From contig VXML01000062.1 in the NCBI GenBank assembly GCA_009841115.1, forward strand, positions 4,903 to 63,929: DNA of 59,027 nt. The letters run 5' to 3'. The translations under genes and the position numbers were made by a program. The notes beneath the pieces are model-generated. The model did not search any database. It saw only the letters and a program-made list of their open reading frames with translations, and was not told where the DNA came from. Shown here in pieces: positions 52,101 through 59,027 of the stretch (position 1 is its first letter; each line of letters starts with the position of its first letter). The DNA comes from Gemmatimonadota bacterium (GTDB lineage: Bacteria > Latescibacterota > UBA2968 > UBA8231).

Positions 52101-55100
52101 GCCTGGTGCGCTCTACGGGGCCATGGCGTGTGCAGCGTCGCTCCTTGAAGAGAGCGGACCGATGGTCGTGGAAGACATGCAGTTGCACAACCCGCTGGTC
52201 TTCGAGGAAGACGAGACAGGTGACGAAGGTCGGAAGATTCAGCTCGTGCTCGATGTTGCCGAGCCGACGTCGCCGCGCGGTGTCCAGATATTTAGCAAGG
52301 GGAGTGAAGGAGACTGGACGGTCCATGTGGAAGGTCGTCTGGCACTGGGGGCGTCCGACCCGGAAGCGGGTGGGCGGATCGATCTGGAGAGTCTCAAGGC
52401 CGGCCTCTCGCCGATGGACGTGGCGGGCTATTATCGCCACAGGGCGAGTACCGGGGTTGATCTGGGTCCGTCCTTTCGCACGCTTGGGAGGGTCTGGTCC
52501 CGCCCAGGCGAGGCGTTGGGCGAGGTGTCTCTGCCGGAAACTCTGACTAAGCACGGGCTGGATGTCCATCCGCTCGTGTTGGACGGTTGCTTCCAGGTCG
52601 TGGGCGCGGCGCGCAATTTGGCGGGAACCGAAGGCGGGGCCACGTATCTGCCGTTTGGTTGGGAGCGGCTGTGGCTGGCGGGACCGCTGCCTGATCGGGT
52701 CGTCTGCCACGTGCGTCTGAGTGATGCGTCAATCGACGCGGAGACTAGCGCGGGCGAGCCTGCCGAGGTGCTGAGCGGCGAGTTGCGCATCTACGATCTG
52801 AACGGGGTGCCGCTCGGCCGCCTGAGCGGATACGCGGTGAAAAGGGCGACGCGGGAGGCGCTGCTGTCGGCGGTCGAACAAGTGAAGGATCTGCTGTACG
52901 AGGTGGTGTGGCGCGAGCGCGACCTTCCTGCCGGAATCGCACCCGCGGACTTCTTCCCAAGCCCGGCGGCTGTCGCGGCTGGTTCGCAGTTGTTCGCCGG
53001 TTACCTGACGGACGCGGGCGTCGATCCCGAAGGCCGGGACGCCCTGCTGGCGGACCTCGAGCGATGGTCGCGGTCCCGCGCGCTTGCGACGTTGGAAGAG
53101 TTGGGTTGGCAGCGCCGGGCGGGCGAAACCGTGGACCCGGAGGCGTTGCAGAGCCAGCTAAACGTCCTCCCGGAGCACAAGCGCCTCTTCCGGCGGCTCT
53201 TTGAGATGCTCGCCAAGTCGGGGGTGGTGGAAGAGGCGGACGACGGGTTCGTCGTGGTCGTGGGGCCCGAGGATCCGCTGCCGGAAGAAATGCCGGGTGA
53301 TCTCGAGGAGTTCGCCTCTCAGATGGCCGACTTGCACCCCGACGGCCTGACCGAGATAGGGCTGTTTCGGCGCTCTGGCTGCGCTTTGGCCGAGGTGCTG
53401 CGTGGTAATGAGGATCCGCTGACACTTCTGTTCAGCAGTGGAGAACCAACGGCGGCTGATTTGTATTTGAAGGCACCTGTGGCGCGTGCGGCAAACCGGA
53501 TGCTGGCGGATGCGGTCCGAGCGCTGGTGGCCGCATTGCCCGAAGGACGGCGTCTCAGAGTGATCGAGGTTGGGGCGGGTACAGGGTCTGCAACCGCGTC
53601 CGTGCTGCCGGAGCTTCCCGACGGGCGGTTTGACTACGTGTACACGGATATCTCCGCGGGCTTCTTTGCCGAGGCGGAGGCGCGATTCGGCGATGGCGGC
53701 GGGTGCATTGAGTATCGTCCGCTGGATATTGAGAAGGATCCAATCGACCAAGGCTTTGACTCCCATGGTTACGACTTGCTGATCGCGTCCAATGTGCTGC
53801 ACGCGACGCGGTACTTGGAGGAGACCTTGGGGCACTGCCGGGATCTGCTCGCGCCGTCTGGACAGTTGATCGCGCTTGAGAACCTCAGTGGTCTGGGATG
53901 GATGGACCTGACCTTCGGCCAGTTGGACGGCTGGTGGCGGTTTGCCGATGACTACCGTCCGCACCACGCCCTGGCGAGCCCTGCGGTGTGGCGTCAGGCC
54001 CTCGGTAACGTGGGTTTCGAGGCGGTCGAAGTTCTGGGACCGGACGAGTCCGACGCATCCCGGACGCTAGACAAGGGTGTCATCGTGGCCCAGGGTCCGG
54101 CGGCAGTGACGGAGCCCGCAGGCGCGTGGGTTCTGGCAGCGGATCAGGGAGGGCTGGCGGAGAAGCTGGCAACCGATTTGGCGGCGCGAAACCAGACGGT
54201 AGTGCTGGCGAGCAGCGATGGTCCGCAAAACGGAAAACAGGTGGAGGACAGCTTCGGAGTTATCAGAACAACCGTAGATATGGAGCAACGCGAGTCGTGG
54301 CGAGCGATCGCGTCCACTCTGCCTGACGACGTACCGCTTAGCGGCGTTGTGCATCTCGCGGGATTGGACGGTCATGGAGCACAGGCCACGACCGAGGAAA
54401 TGGCGGAGGATGTGCGACGAGCGGGAGCGAGCGCACTCGCACTCGTGCAGGGCGTCGGCGACGCCGATGTGATCCCCGCCAACGGCGTCTGGATGATCAC
54501 TCAGGGCGCGCAGGTGTTGGAGCGGGAGCGCGGCGGAGAACTCGTCGGCGCAACACTCTGGGGTTTTGGCAAGGCCATAGCCCGCGAAGCGGCGCATCTG
54601 CAGCCGAGGATGATTGATCTGGACCCCGGCGAGATGGCGCCGGAACCCGATCTCGTCAAAGAACTTTTATATCCCGATTCCGAAAATCACATCGCGTATC
54701 GAGCGGGACGCCGTCAAGTGGCGCGCTTGGTTCGGGCGGGTGCCGAAGCGGAGCGGCTGTCTCTGCCGGAGGAGCGGGAGTGGGTGCTGGCTCCAGACCA
54801 AACCGGCGTGTTCGACAGACCGTATGTCCACCCGTTGCCGGCGCGTCCTCTTGAGTCGAGGGAAGTTCGCGTCGGGGTCGAAGCGGCCGGGCTCAACTTC
54901 TGGGATGTGTTTCGGTCGCTCGGCTTCATCGAAGAGGGGCTGCTGGGCAGAGAGATGTGTGGCCATATCCTCGAGGTGGGCTCCGACGTGTCAACCGTGG
55001 CGGTCGGCGACCCTGTGGTCGGCTTGGGGTTCGGTGCGTTCGGGCCGCAAATGATCACGCGGGAGGAATTGGTGGCACCCGCGCCAGCGGGATTTTCAGT

Positions 55101-58100
55101 CACTGGACTTGCCACGGTGCCGAGCGCGTTCGTGTCCGCGGCGCTGTCTTTCGAGCTTTCGGGGCTGGAGGCTGGCGAGCGGGTGCTGATTCACGCGGGC
55201 GCAGGCGGCGTCGGGCTGGCAGCCATCCAGTTGGTACAAGCCGCTGGAGCGGAGGTCTTTGCCACTGCGAGCGCGCCGAAGCAAGCATATCTCCGGTCGC
55301 TGGGCGTGGAGCACATATTCGACAGTCGGCAGACGAATTTCGGCAAAGAGATCCTCGAAGCTACGGATGGCGCGGGTGTGGATGTGGTGCTGAACAGTCT
55401 GACGGGAGAGGGCTTTATCGAGACGAGTCTGTCCTGCCTCAGGCACGGCGGCCGGTTCGTGGAACTGGCTAGGCGGGACATCTTGAGCGAGGAAGAGATG
55501 GCGGCTGTGCGTCCAGATGTGTCCTACGACATCTTGGAACTGGATGTCCTGAAAAAAACTGAGCCGGCGTGGGTGGGAAAGGTTCTACGGGACGTGATGG
55601 ACGGCCTTACGGCGGGAGACCTGAAACCGATCGTCCACAGTAGGTGGCCGCTCGCCGAAGCTGGAGCTGCGTTGAGCTTCATGCGATCGGCCCGACATCT
55701 TGGGAAGATCGTCGTGACGCCACCGCCGCTCATGCAGGGACGGTTGCGGTCTGACCGAACTTATTTGGTGACTGGCGGTCTAGGCGGGATCGGATGCGCT
55801 GTAGCAGACTGGCTTGCGGACCGCGAAGCAGGGGCGATCGTGCTAAACGGACGGCGGGCACCGGATGCCGAGGCTGAGGAGGCGATTAGCAGGCTGAGGG
55901 AGCGCGGCGCGACGGTACAGGTGGAACTCGCGGATGTGACGGACACCGCGGCCATAGATCAGATGCTGGCGCGGATAGATGCGACGCTACCGCCGCTCGG
56001 GGGCGTGATCCACAGCGTGGGCGTGCTGTCGGACGGCGCACTGACCAACCAGAGTTGGGAGCGGTTCGAAACGGTGCTCTGGCCGAAAATACTAGGCGCA
56101 TGGCATTTGCACCGGGCGACAGAGAATCGCGATCTGGATATGTTCGTCCTCTTTTCGAGCCGGGTTGGCGTCATGGGCAATCCGGGTCAGGCGAACCACG
56201 CCGCGGCCAATGCGTTTCTGGATCAGCTCGCCGCTCACCGCCGTGCACAGGGGCTCCCCGGACAGGCCATTGCTTGGGGAGCGTGGTCAGAGATCGGCGA
56301 AGCTGCGGAACAACGGGAGCGGATTGACCGACAACGATCGGCACTCGGGGGCCGCTGGTTTACCCCGCAGCAGGGTCTCCGGGCATTCGACCAACTGGTG
56401 CGTCAGGATGTCACGACTTCTGTGGTGATGTCGATGGACTGGTCCGTATTCGAAGAGGCTGTGGAAGACCGTCCGCCGTTCTTGGAGGACTTGCTGTCCA
56501 CCGAATCGGACGATGAAGCCGACTCCCCGGCTTCGGCAGCGGACCTGCTGTCTCGGTTGCAGGAAGCACCGGCGTCACGCGAGGAACTGCTCGTCTCCTT
56601 CTTACAGCAGGAGGTGCAGGCCGTGCTGAGGCTATCGACGGCACCGGAGCCTACCGTGGGGTTTTTCGACTTGGGGATGGACTCGCTTATGGCGGTAGAG
56701 TTGCGGAACCGCCTGAACCGGGCGTTTGCCAAGGAGTACGTGGTGCCTAACACTGTGGTATTCGACTACCCGGACATCGCCAGTCTCGCTCGTCATCTGG
56801 TCGGGGAACTGGGCGAGGTCGGCAGTGCGCCTGCTGCTCAGGCACAGCCCGAGCCAGCGCGCCAGCCGATGGTGCAGCGAGAAGAGGACGGTATTGCGAT
56901 CGTGGGTATGGCATGTCGGTTTCCTGGTGCTGCGGATATTTCGGCATTCTGGCACCAGCTTGAAGCAGGTACAGACGCCGTAACGGACGGACGCGGAGAT
57001 TCCGGTTCTTGGGGCGATCTCGCCGAAGATCTTCCCACCGAGTACGCTGCGTACCGCCAGGGGGGATTTGTGGATGGGATTGAGCAATTCGACTCGAGGT
57101 TCTTTCGGATTGCGCCGATTGAAGCGCGCCTGATGGATCCGCGTCAACGGATGATGCTGGAGACGAGTTGGCAGGCTCTTGAGGATGCGGGGATGGACCC
57201 AGACCGGTTGCGGGGCAGTCGCACCGGGCTATATGCCGGCATTTCCACCAGCGAATACCGAGACCTGATGACAGGCGGCGACTACGGCGTCAGTTATTTA
57301 GGTACCGCCGCGAGCATGACGGTCGGGCGAATCTCCTTCGCGCTGGGTTTGGAGGGGCCGACGATGCCGGTGGAACTCAACTGCGCGTCGTCTCTGGTCG
57401 CGGTGCATCAGGCAGTGATGGGTTTGCGGGAGGGCGAAGTGGACATGGCTTTGGTTGGAGGGGCACACGCAGTTCTGTCGCCTGATTTAACCAGAGAGAT
57501 GGCAGAGTTGGGGATGTTGTCCGCGAGCGGGCGGTGTAGAGCCTTTGATGCCGCGGCCGACGGCTTTGCGCGGGGAGAGGGTTGCGGAATGGTCGTCCTG
57601 AAGCGGTTGAGCGAAGCAGAGGCCGACGGCGACCGCATCTGGGGGGTGATCCGCGGATCGGCGGTCAACCAGAATGGGGCGAGCGCAGGACCGACGGTGC
57701 CGAATGGTCCGGCGCAGGAGCGGGTGATCGAGACGGCGCTGGCACGGGGGGGAGTTGCCCCAGCGGAAGTGGATTATTTGGAGGCACATGGGTCCGGGTC
57801 GGGGTTTGGCGATCCGATTGAGGTGCAGGCAGCGGCGGCGGTGTACGGCAAGGGACGCGAAGCGGACCGTCCGCTTTTGATCGGCTCGGTGAAGACCAAT
57901 ATCGGTCACTTGGAGCCGGCTGCCGGGGTTGCGAGCCTGATCAAGACTGTGCTGGCGATGAAGCGGGGGGTGATCCCCAAAAATCTGCACTTTCAGGAAC
58001 CGAACCCGCACTTGGACTGGGATCAGCTTCCGGTGCGGGTGGTGTCGGCCATGACCGACTGGCCGAGCCATTCCGAACGGCCGCCGCGAGCAGGGGTGAG

Positions 58101-59027
58101 TGCCTTTGGGATTTCAGGGACGAACTCTCACGTCGTGGTGGAAGGGTATCCTGCCGATTCTGACGGTGGAATGCAGTTGCCGGCGGGTTTCGCGCGACCC
58201 GTAGCCGTTTCCCTGCCGGAGCCGCTGGCGGACCTGACGCTATCGGAAGAAGAGACTCGGACGCGCAGGACGCGGTTGTTGCCGCTGTCGGGGAAGGCGG
58301 ACGGTGCGCTGCGGGAATTGGCGGGGCGTTATCTGGAGTGGCTAGACGCGCGCGACGGGGACGGAGACGCAGAGACGATGCTTGCGGACATGGCGTGGAC
58401 GGCGGGCGTAGGGCGAAGCCATTTTGATTACCGGGCTGGTGTGGTGTTCCGCGATGCCGCGTCGTTGCGGGATGGGCTGAAGACGATCGCGAAGGCGGAT
58501 GAGGGGGTGCCAGGGGCGGCGACCAAGGTGGCGTTTGCGTTCTCCGGGGAGGGGAGCGAGTGGGTTGGTATGGGTCAGGCGCTGTACGAAAGCGAGCCGG
58601 TGGTGCGGGCGGTGCTGGATCGCTGCGACGCGGCTCTGCGGGAAGAACGGGGCACGCTGTTAGACGTGATGTTCGGCCAGACTGGTGCGGAAGGCGCTTT
58701 GGACGACCCGGCGTGGACGCAGCCGGCTATTTATGCGCTGGAGTGCGCGTTGGTGGCGTTGTGGGCGAGCGTGGGGATTCGGCCGAGCGCGGTGGTCGGG
58801 CAGGGTCTCGGGGAGCTTGCGGCAGCGCAGGCCGCGGGGGTGTTCGGCTTGGAGGAAGGGTTGCGGTTTGCAGCGGCGCGGGGTGCGGGGGAGCGTCTGG
58901 AAGGAGTGGCGATACCACCATCGCTTGCGTTTGTAAGCAGTGTGACGGGGCGGGTGATGGATGGGGGGGGCGCGCTCGACGAGGCGTACTGGCAGCGACA
59001 GGCAAGTGAGTCGGTAGCGTTCGACCG
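49114..59027 (+). CDS. Type I polyketide synthase, KS-AT-DH-MT-ER-KR-ACP then KS-AT (partial, runs off the right edge)
   Basis: 3304 residues are visible without a stop. KS1 (about 20-445) has Cys194 in AACASS, with EAHGTGT and KTNIGH. AT1 (583-868) has GQGSQ, Ser677 in GHSIGE and AFH ending at His783: malonyl-type. DH (956-1243) has HRVFSRVVAP (Gly replaced by Ser) and LVLDGCFQ. The methyltransferase (about 1450-1640) has VIEVGAGTGS. ER (1890-2203) has HAGAGGVG. KR (2215-2400) has TGGLGGIG but QANHAAAN, His for the catalytic Tyr. ACP Ser2524 is in LGMDSL. KS2 (2592-3012) is intact with Cys2757 in NCASS. AT2 (3138 on) lacks its catalytic residues and is shortened. Module 1 matches SupA-type synthases of sponge symbionts, thought to make methyl-branched fatty acids. 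Confidence 0.95.
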   Translation, partial: MTNAMKPFDSSNEQPSPSAQPIAIVGMACRFPGASNISAFWRLLAAGQNAVSEGVPGSGVGRWGQLFPDDTIQNESCRYGAFVDDIDLFDDAFFRISPVEAELLDPQQRMMLETSWEALEDAGIDPEGLKESRTGVYTGISNDEYRMLVVDSSKPAEAAGCLYALSGTNLNGASGRVSFVLGLRGPAKAVDAACASSMVSVHDAVADLQQGKADLAIAGGVQAILNGRIYELRADSMMLSPDGQCKAFDASANGYVRGEGCGVVVLKRLSEAEADGDRIWAVIRGAAVNHGGASVGLTVPNTPALEEVMETALSDAGVSPLEMDYLEAHGTGTSVGDPIEIDAVAAVYGKGRSADLPLLIGSVKTNIGHLESAAGVAGVIKAALVLNRGVIPKHLHFHNPNPSLDWDRLPLQVASSMMDLPHRPERPRLAGVNSFGISGTNAHIVMEEYRGPDGAAAGEPWAVGSGKSVAVSLPATVGDLPLLEQEVQQRRTRLLPLSGKSEGALGDLAERYLLWLDERAGQFSPESGALLPLLADMAWTAGVGRSHFDHRAGVVFHDAESLQERLRGLAEADRGASSRTPSRVAFAYTGQGSQWVGMGQTLYESEPVARAVLDRCEAVLLQERGSSLLDVMFGRAGGEGELGDTAWEQPALYALQCALTALWSSVGVRPEVVVGHSIGELAAAQAAGVFSLEDGMRFAAKRGALMSQMEEGGMAAIFAPAEGVESAVEEVNAASPDPGLSISGYNGTHQVVSGPIAGIEAISQRFELEEVRVRRLNTTRAFHSALVEPILDELETSLSGVAIQSPSLTVISNLTGQAVEPGQVQDGAYWRRHAREPVAFADGVKTMADLGVDVVLEIGPRSVLAPMAASSWPESPQTPVPAVLSSLYPPSDDPAETRSADGFVEAVAEAYQARLSIRFEGLFSGETRRRISLPSYPFQRERHWIELPKRRSGSAGHPLLGARHESARGEITFETEVFPADPAWMNDHRVFSRVVAPGALYGAMACAASLLEESGPMVVEDMQLHNPLVFEEDETGDEGRKIQLVLDVAEPTSPRGVQIFSKGSEGDWTVHVEGRLALGASDPEAGGRIDLESLKAGLSPMDVAGYYRHRASTGVDLGPSFRTLGRVWSRPGEALGEVSLPETLTKHGLDVHPLVLDGCFQVVGAARNLAGTEGGATYLPFGWERLWLAGPLPDRVVCHVRLSDASIDAETSAGEPAEVLSGELRIYDLNGVPLGRLSGYAVKRATREALLSAVEQVKDLLYEVVWRERDLPAGIAPADFFPSPAAVAAGSQLFAGYLTDAGVDPEGRDALLADLERWSRSRALATLEELGWQRRAGETVDPEALQSQLNVLPEHKRLFRRLFEMLAKSGVVEEADDGFVVVVGPEDPLPEEMPGDLEEFASQMADLHPDGLTEIGLFRRSGCALAEVLRGNEDPLTLLFSSGEPTAADLYLKAPVARAANRMLADAVRALVAALPEGRRLRVIEVGAGTGSATASVLPELPDGRFDYVYTDISAGFFAEAEARFGDGGGCIEYRPLDIEKDPIDQGFDSHGYDLLIASNVLHATRYLEETLGHCRDLLAPSGQLIALENLSGLGWMDLTFGQLDGWWRFADDYRPHHALASPAVWRQALGNVGFEAVEVLGPDESDASRTLDKGVIVAQGPAAVTEPAGAWVLAADQGGLAEKLATDLAARNQTVVLASSDGPQNGKQVEDSFGVIRTTVDMEQRESWRAIASTLPDDVPLSGVVHLAGLDGHGAQATTEEMAEDVRRAGASALALVQGVGDADVIPANGVWMITQGAQVLERERGGELVGATLWGFGKAIAREAAHLQPRMIDLDPGEMAPEPDLVKELLYPDSENHIAYRAGRRQVARLVRAGAEAERLSLPEEREWVLAPDQTGVFDRPYVHPLPARPLESREVRVGVEAAGLNFWDVFRSLGFIEEGLLGREMCGHILEVGSDVSTVAVGDPVVGLGFGAFGPQMITREELVAPAPAGFSVTGLATVPSAFVSAALSFELSGLEAGERVLIHAGAGGVGLAAIQLVQAAGAEVFATASAPKQAYLRSLGVEHIFDSRQTNFGKEILEATDGAGVDVVLNSLTGEGFIETSLSCLRHGGRFVELARRDILSEEEMAAVRPDVSYDILELDVLKKTEPAWVGKVLRDVMDGLTAGDLKPIVHSRWPLAEAGAALSFMRSARHLGKIVVTPPPLMQGRLRSDRTYLVTGGLGGIGCAVADWLADREAGAIVLNGRRAPDAEAEEAISRLRERGATVQVELADVTDTAAIDQMLARIDATLPPLGGVIHSVGVLSDGALTNQSWERFETVLWPKILGAWHLHRATENRDLDMFVLFSSRVGVMGNPGQANHAAANAFLDQLAAHRRAQGLPGQAIAWGAWSEIGEAAEQRERIDRQRSALGGRWFTPQQGLRAFDQLVRQDVTTSVVMSMDWSVFEEAVEDRPPFLEDLLSTESDDEADSPASAADLLSRLQEAPASREELLVSFLQQEVQAVLRLSTAPEPTVGFFDLGMDSLMAVELRNRLNRAFAKEYVVPNTVVFDYPDIASLARHLVGELGEVGSAPAAQAQPEPARQPMVQREEDGIAIVGMACRFPGAADISAFWHQLEAGTDAVTDGRGDSGSWGDLAEDLPTEYAAYRQGGFVDGIEQFDSRFFRIAPIEARLMDPRQRMMLETSWQALEDAGMDPDRLRGSRTGLYAGISTSEYRDLMTGGDYGVSYLGTAASMTVGRISFALGLEGPTMPVELNCASSLVAVHQAVMGLREGEVDMALVGGAHAVLSPDLTREMAELGMLSASGRCRAFDAAADGFARGEGCGMVVLKRLSEAEADGDRIWGVIRGSAVNQNGASAGPTVPNGPAQERVIETALARGGVAPAEVDYLEAHGSGSGFGDPIEVQAAAAVYGKGREADRPLLIGSVKTNIGHLEPAAGVASLIKTVLAMKRGVIPKNLHFQEPNPHLDWDQLPVRVVSAMTDWPSHSERPPRAGVSAFGISGTNSHVVVEGYPADSDGGMQLPAGFARPVAVSLPEPLADLTLSEEETRTRRTRLLPLSGKADGALRELAGRYLEWLDARDGDGDAETMLADMAWTAGVGRSHFDYRAGVVFRDAASLRDGLKTIAKADEGVPGAATKVAFAFSGEGSEWVGMGQALYESEPVVRAVLDRCDAALREERGTLLDVMFGQTGAEGALDDPAWTQPAIYALECALVALWASVGIRPSAVVGQGLGELAAAQAAGVFGLEEGLRFAAARGAGERLEGVAIPPSLAFVSSVTGRVMDGGGALDEAYWQRQASESVAFD

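Overview
The window is 59 kb of GC-rich bacterial DNA with very tight packing: neighbouring genes mostly overlap by four bases (ATGA or GTGA). It carries no rRNA or tRNA that I can see, no insertion sequence and no CRISPR array. The family mix is phytanoyl-CoA-dioxygenase (PhyH) proteins, PQQ-like beta-propellers with a W-x-G-P signature, a mandelate-racemase/DHDPS pair, DUF362, a DUF6785-like membrane protein, DUF5916, and a methylating type I PKS. That mix resembles uncultivated marine or sponge-associated lineages such as Poribacteria or Latescibacterota. This placement is an inference from gene content, not a phylogeny.

Layout. (1) 1-1421, minus: the 5' part of a secreted metzincin-like protein with C-terminal WD40 repeats, running off the left edge. 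(2) 1827-15693, minus: an 11-gene, almost fully translationally coupled operon: PQQ-like propeller, HemW/HutW-like radical SAM protein, three tandem paralogous propellers, TonB-dependent receptor, PaaK-like adenylate-forming ligase, an FAD enzyme with both flavin-halogenase motifs, a small membrane subunit, a sodium:solute symporter and a GT4 glycosyltransferase. (3) 15889-18595, plus: ABC exporter and PhyH. (4) 18620-21138, minus: Fe-dependent alcohol dehydrogenase and an acylating-type aldehyde dehydrogenase. (5) 21273-22404: HAD hydrolase and a HicBA toxin-antitoxin pair. (6) 22447-27082, minus: a second ligase plus two propellers. (7) 27210-36912, plus: DUF362, two PhyH, sugar-acid dehydratase, KdgD-like lyase, phosphoethanolamine-transferase-like protein, DUF6785-like membrane protein, nucleotidyltransferase. 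(8) 36909-39117, minus: small membrane protein, arylsulfotransferase-like protein, a membrane-anchored coiled-coil protein built of 11-residue repeats, and a 47-residue ORF. (9) 39180-43570, plus: sulfotransferase, SDR, GH20-like hydrolase, thioredoxin-like protein. (10) 43592-48891: DUF5916 outer-membrane protein, a TIM-barrel hydrolase and a periplasmic binding lipoprotein. (11) 49114 to the right edge, plus: a giant type I PKS, open at the end.

The most notable points are these. The PKS has a complete first module, KS-AT-DH-cMT-ER-KR-ACP, followed by a second KS and a dead second AT that has lost its oxyanion Gln, its catalytic Ser and about 90 residues including the AFH region. The KR of module 1 has His at the catalytic Tyr position. 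The long operon in region 2 encodes a candidate flavin-dependent halogenase beside an acid-activating ligase and a TonB receptor. The three PhyH proteins each carry a different first metal-binding motif (HxD, HxG, HxH); the HxG form is what non-haem iron halogenases use. Together these suggest a genome region rich in specialised lipid or polyketide chemistry, sugar-acid use and surface modification. Most specific substrates cannot be read from the sequence.
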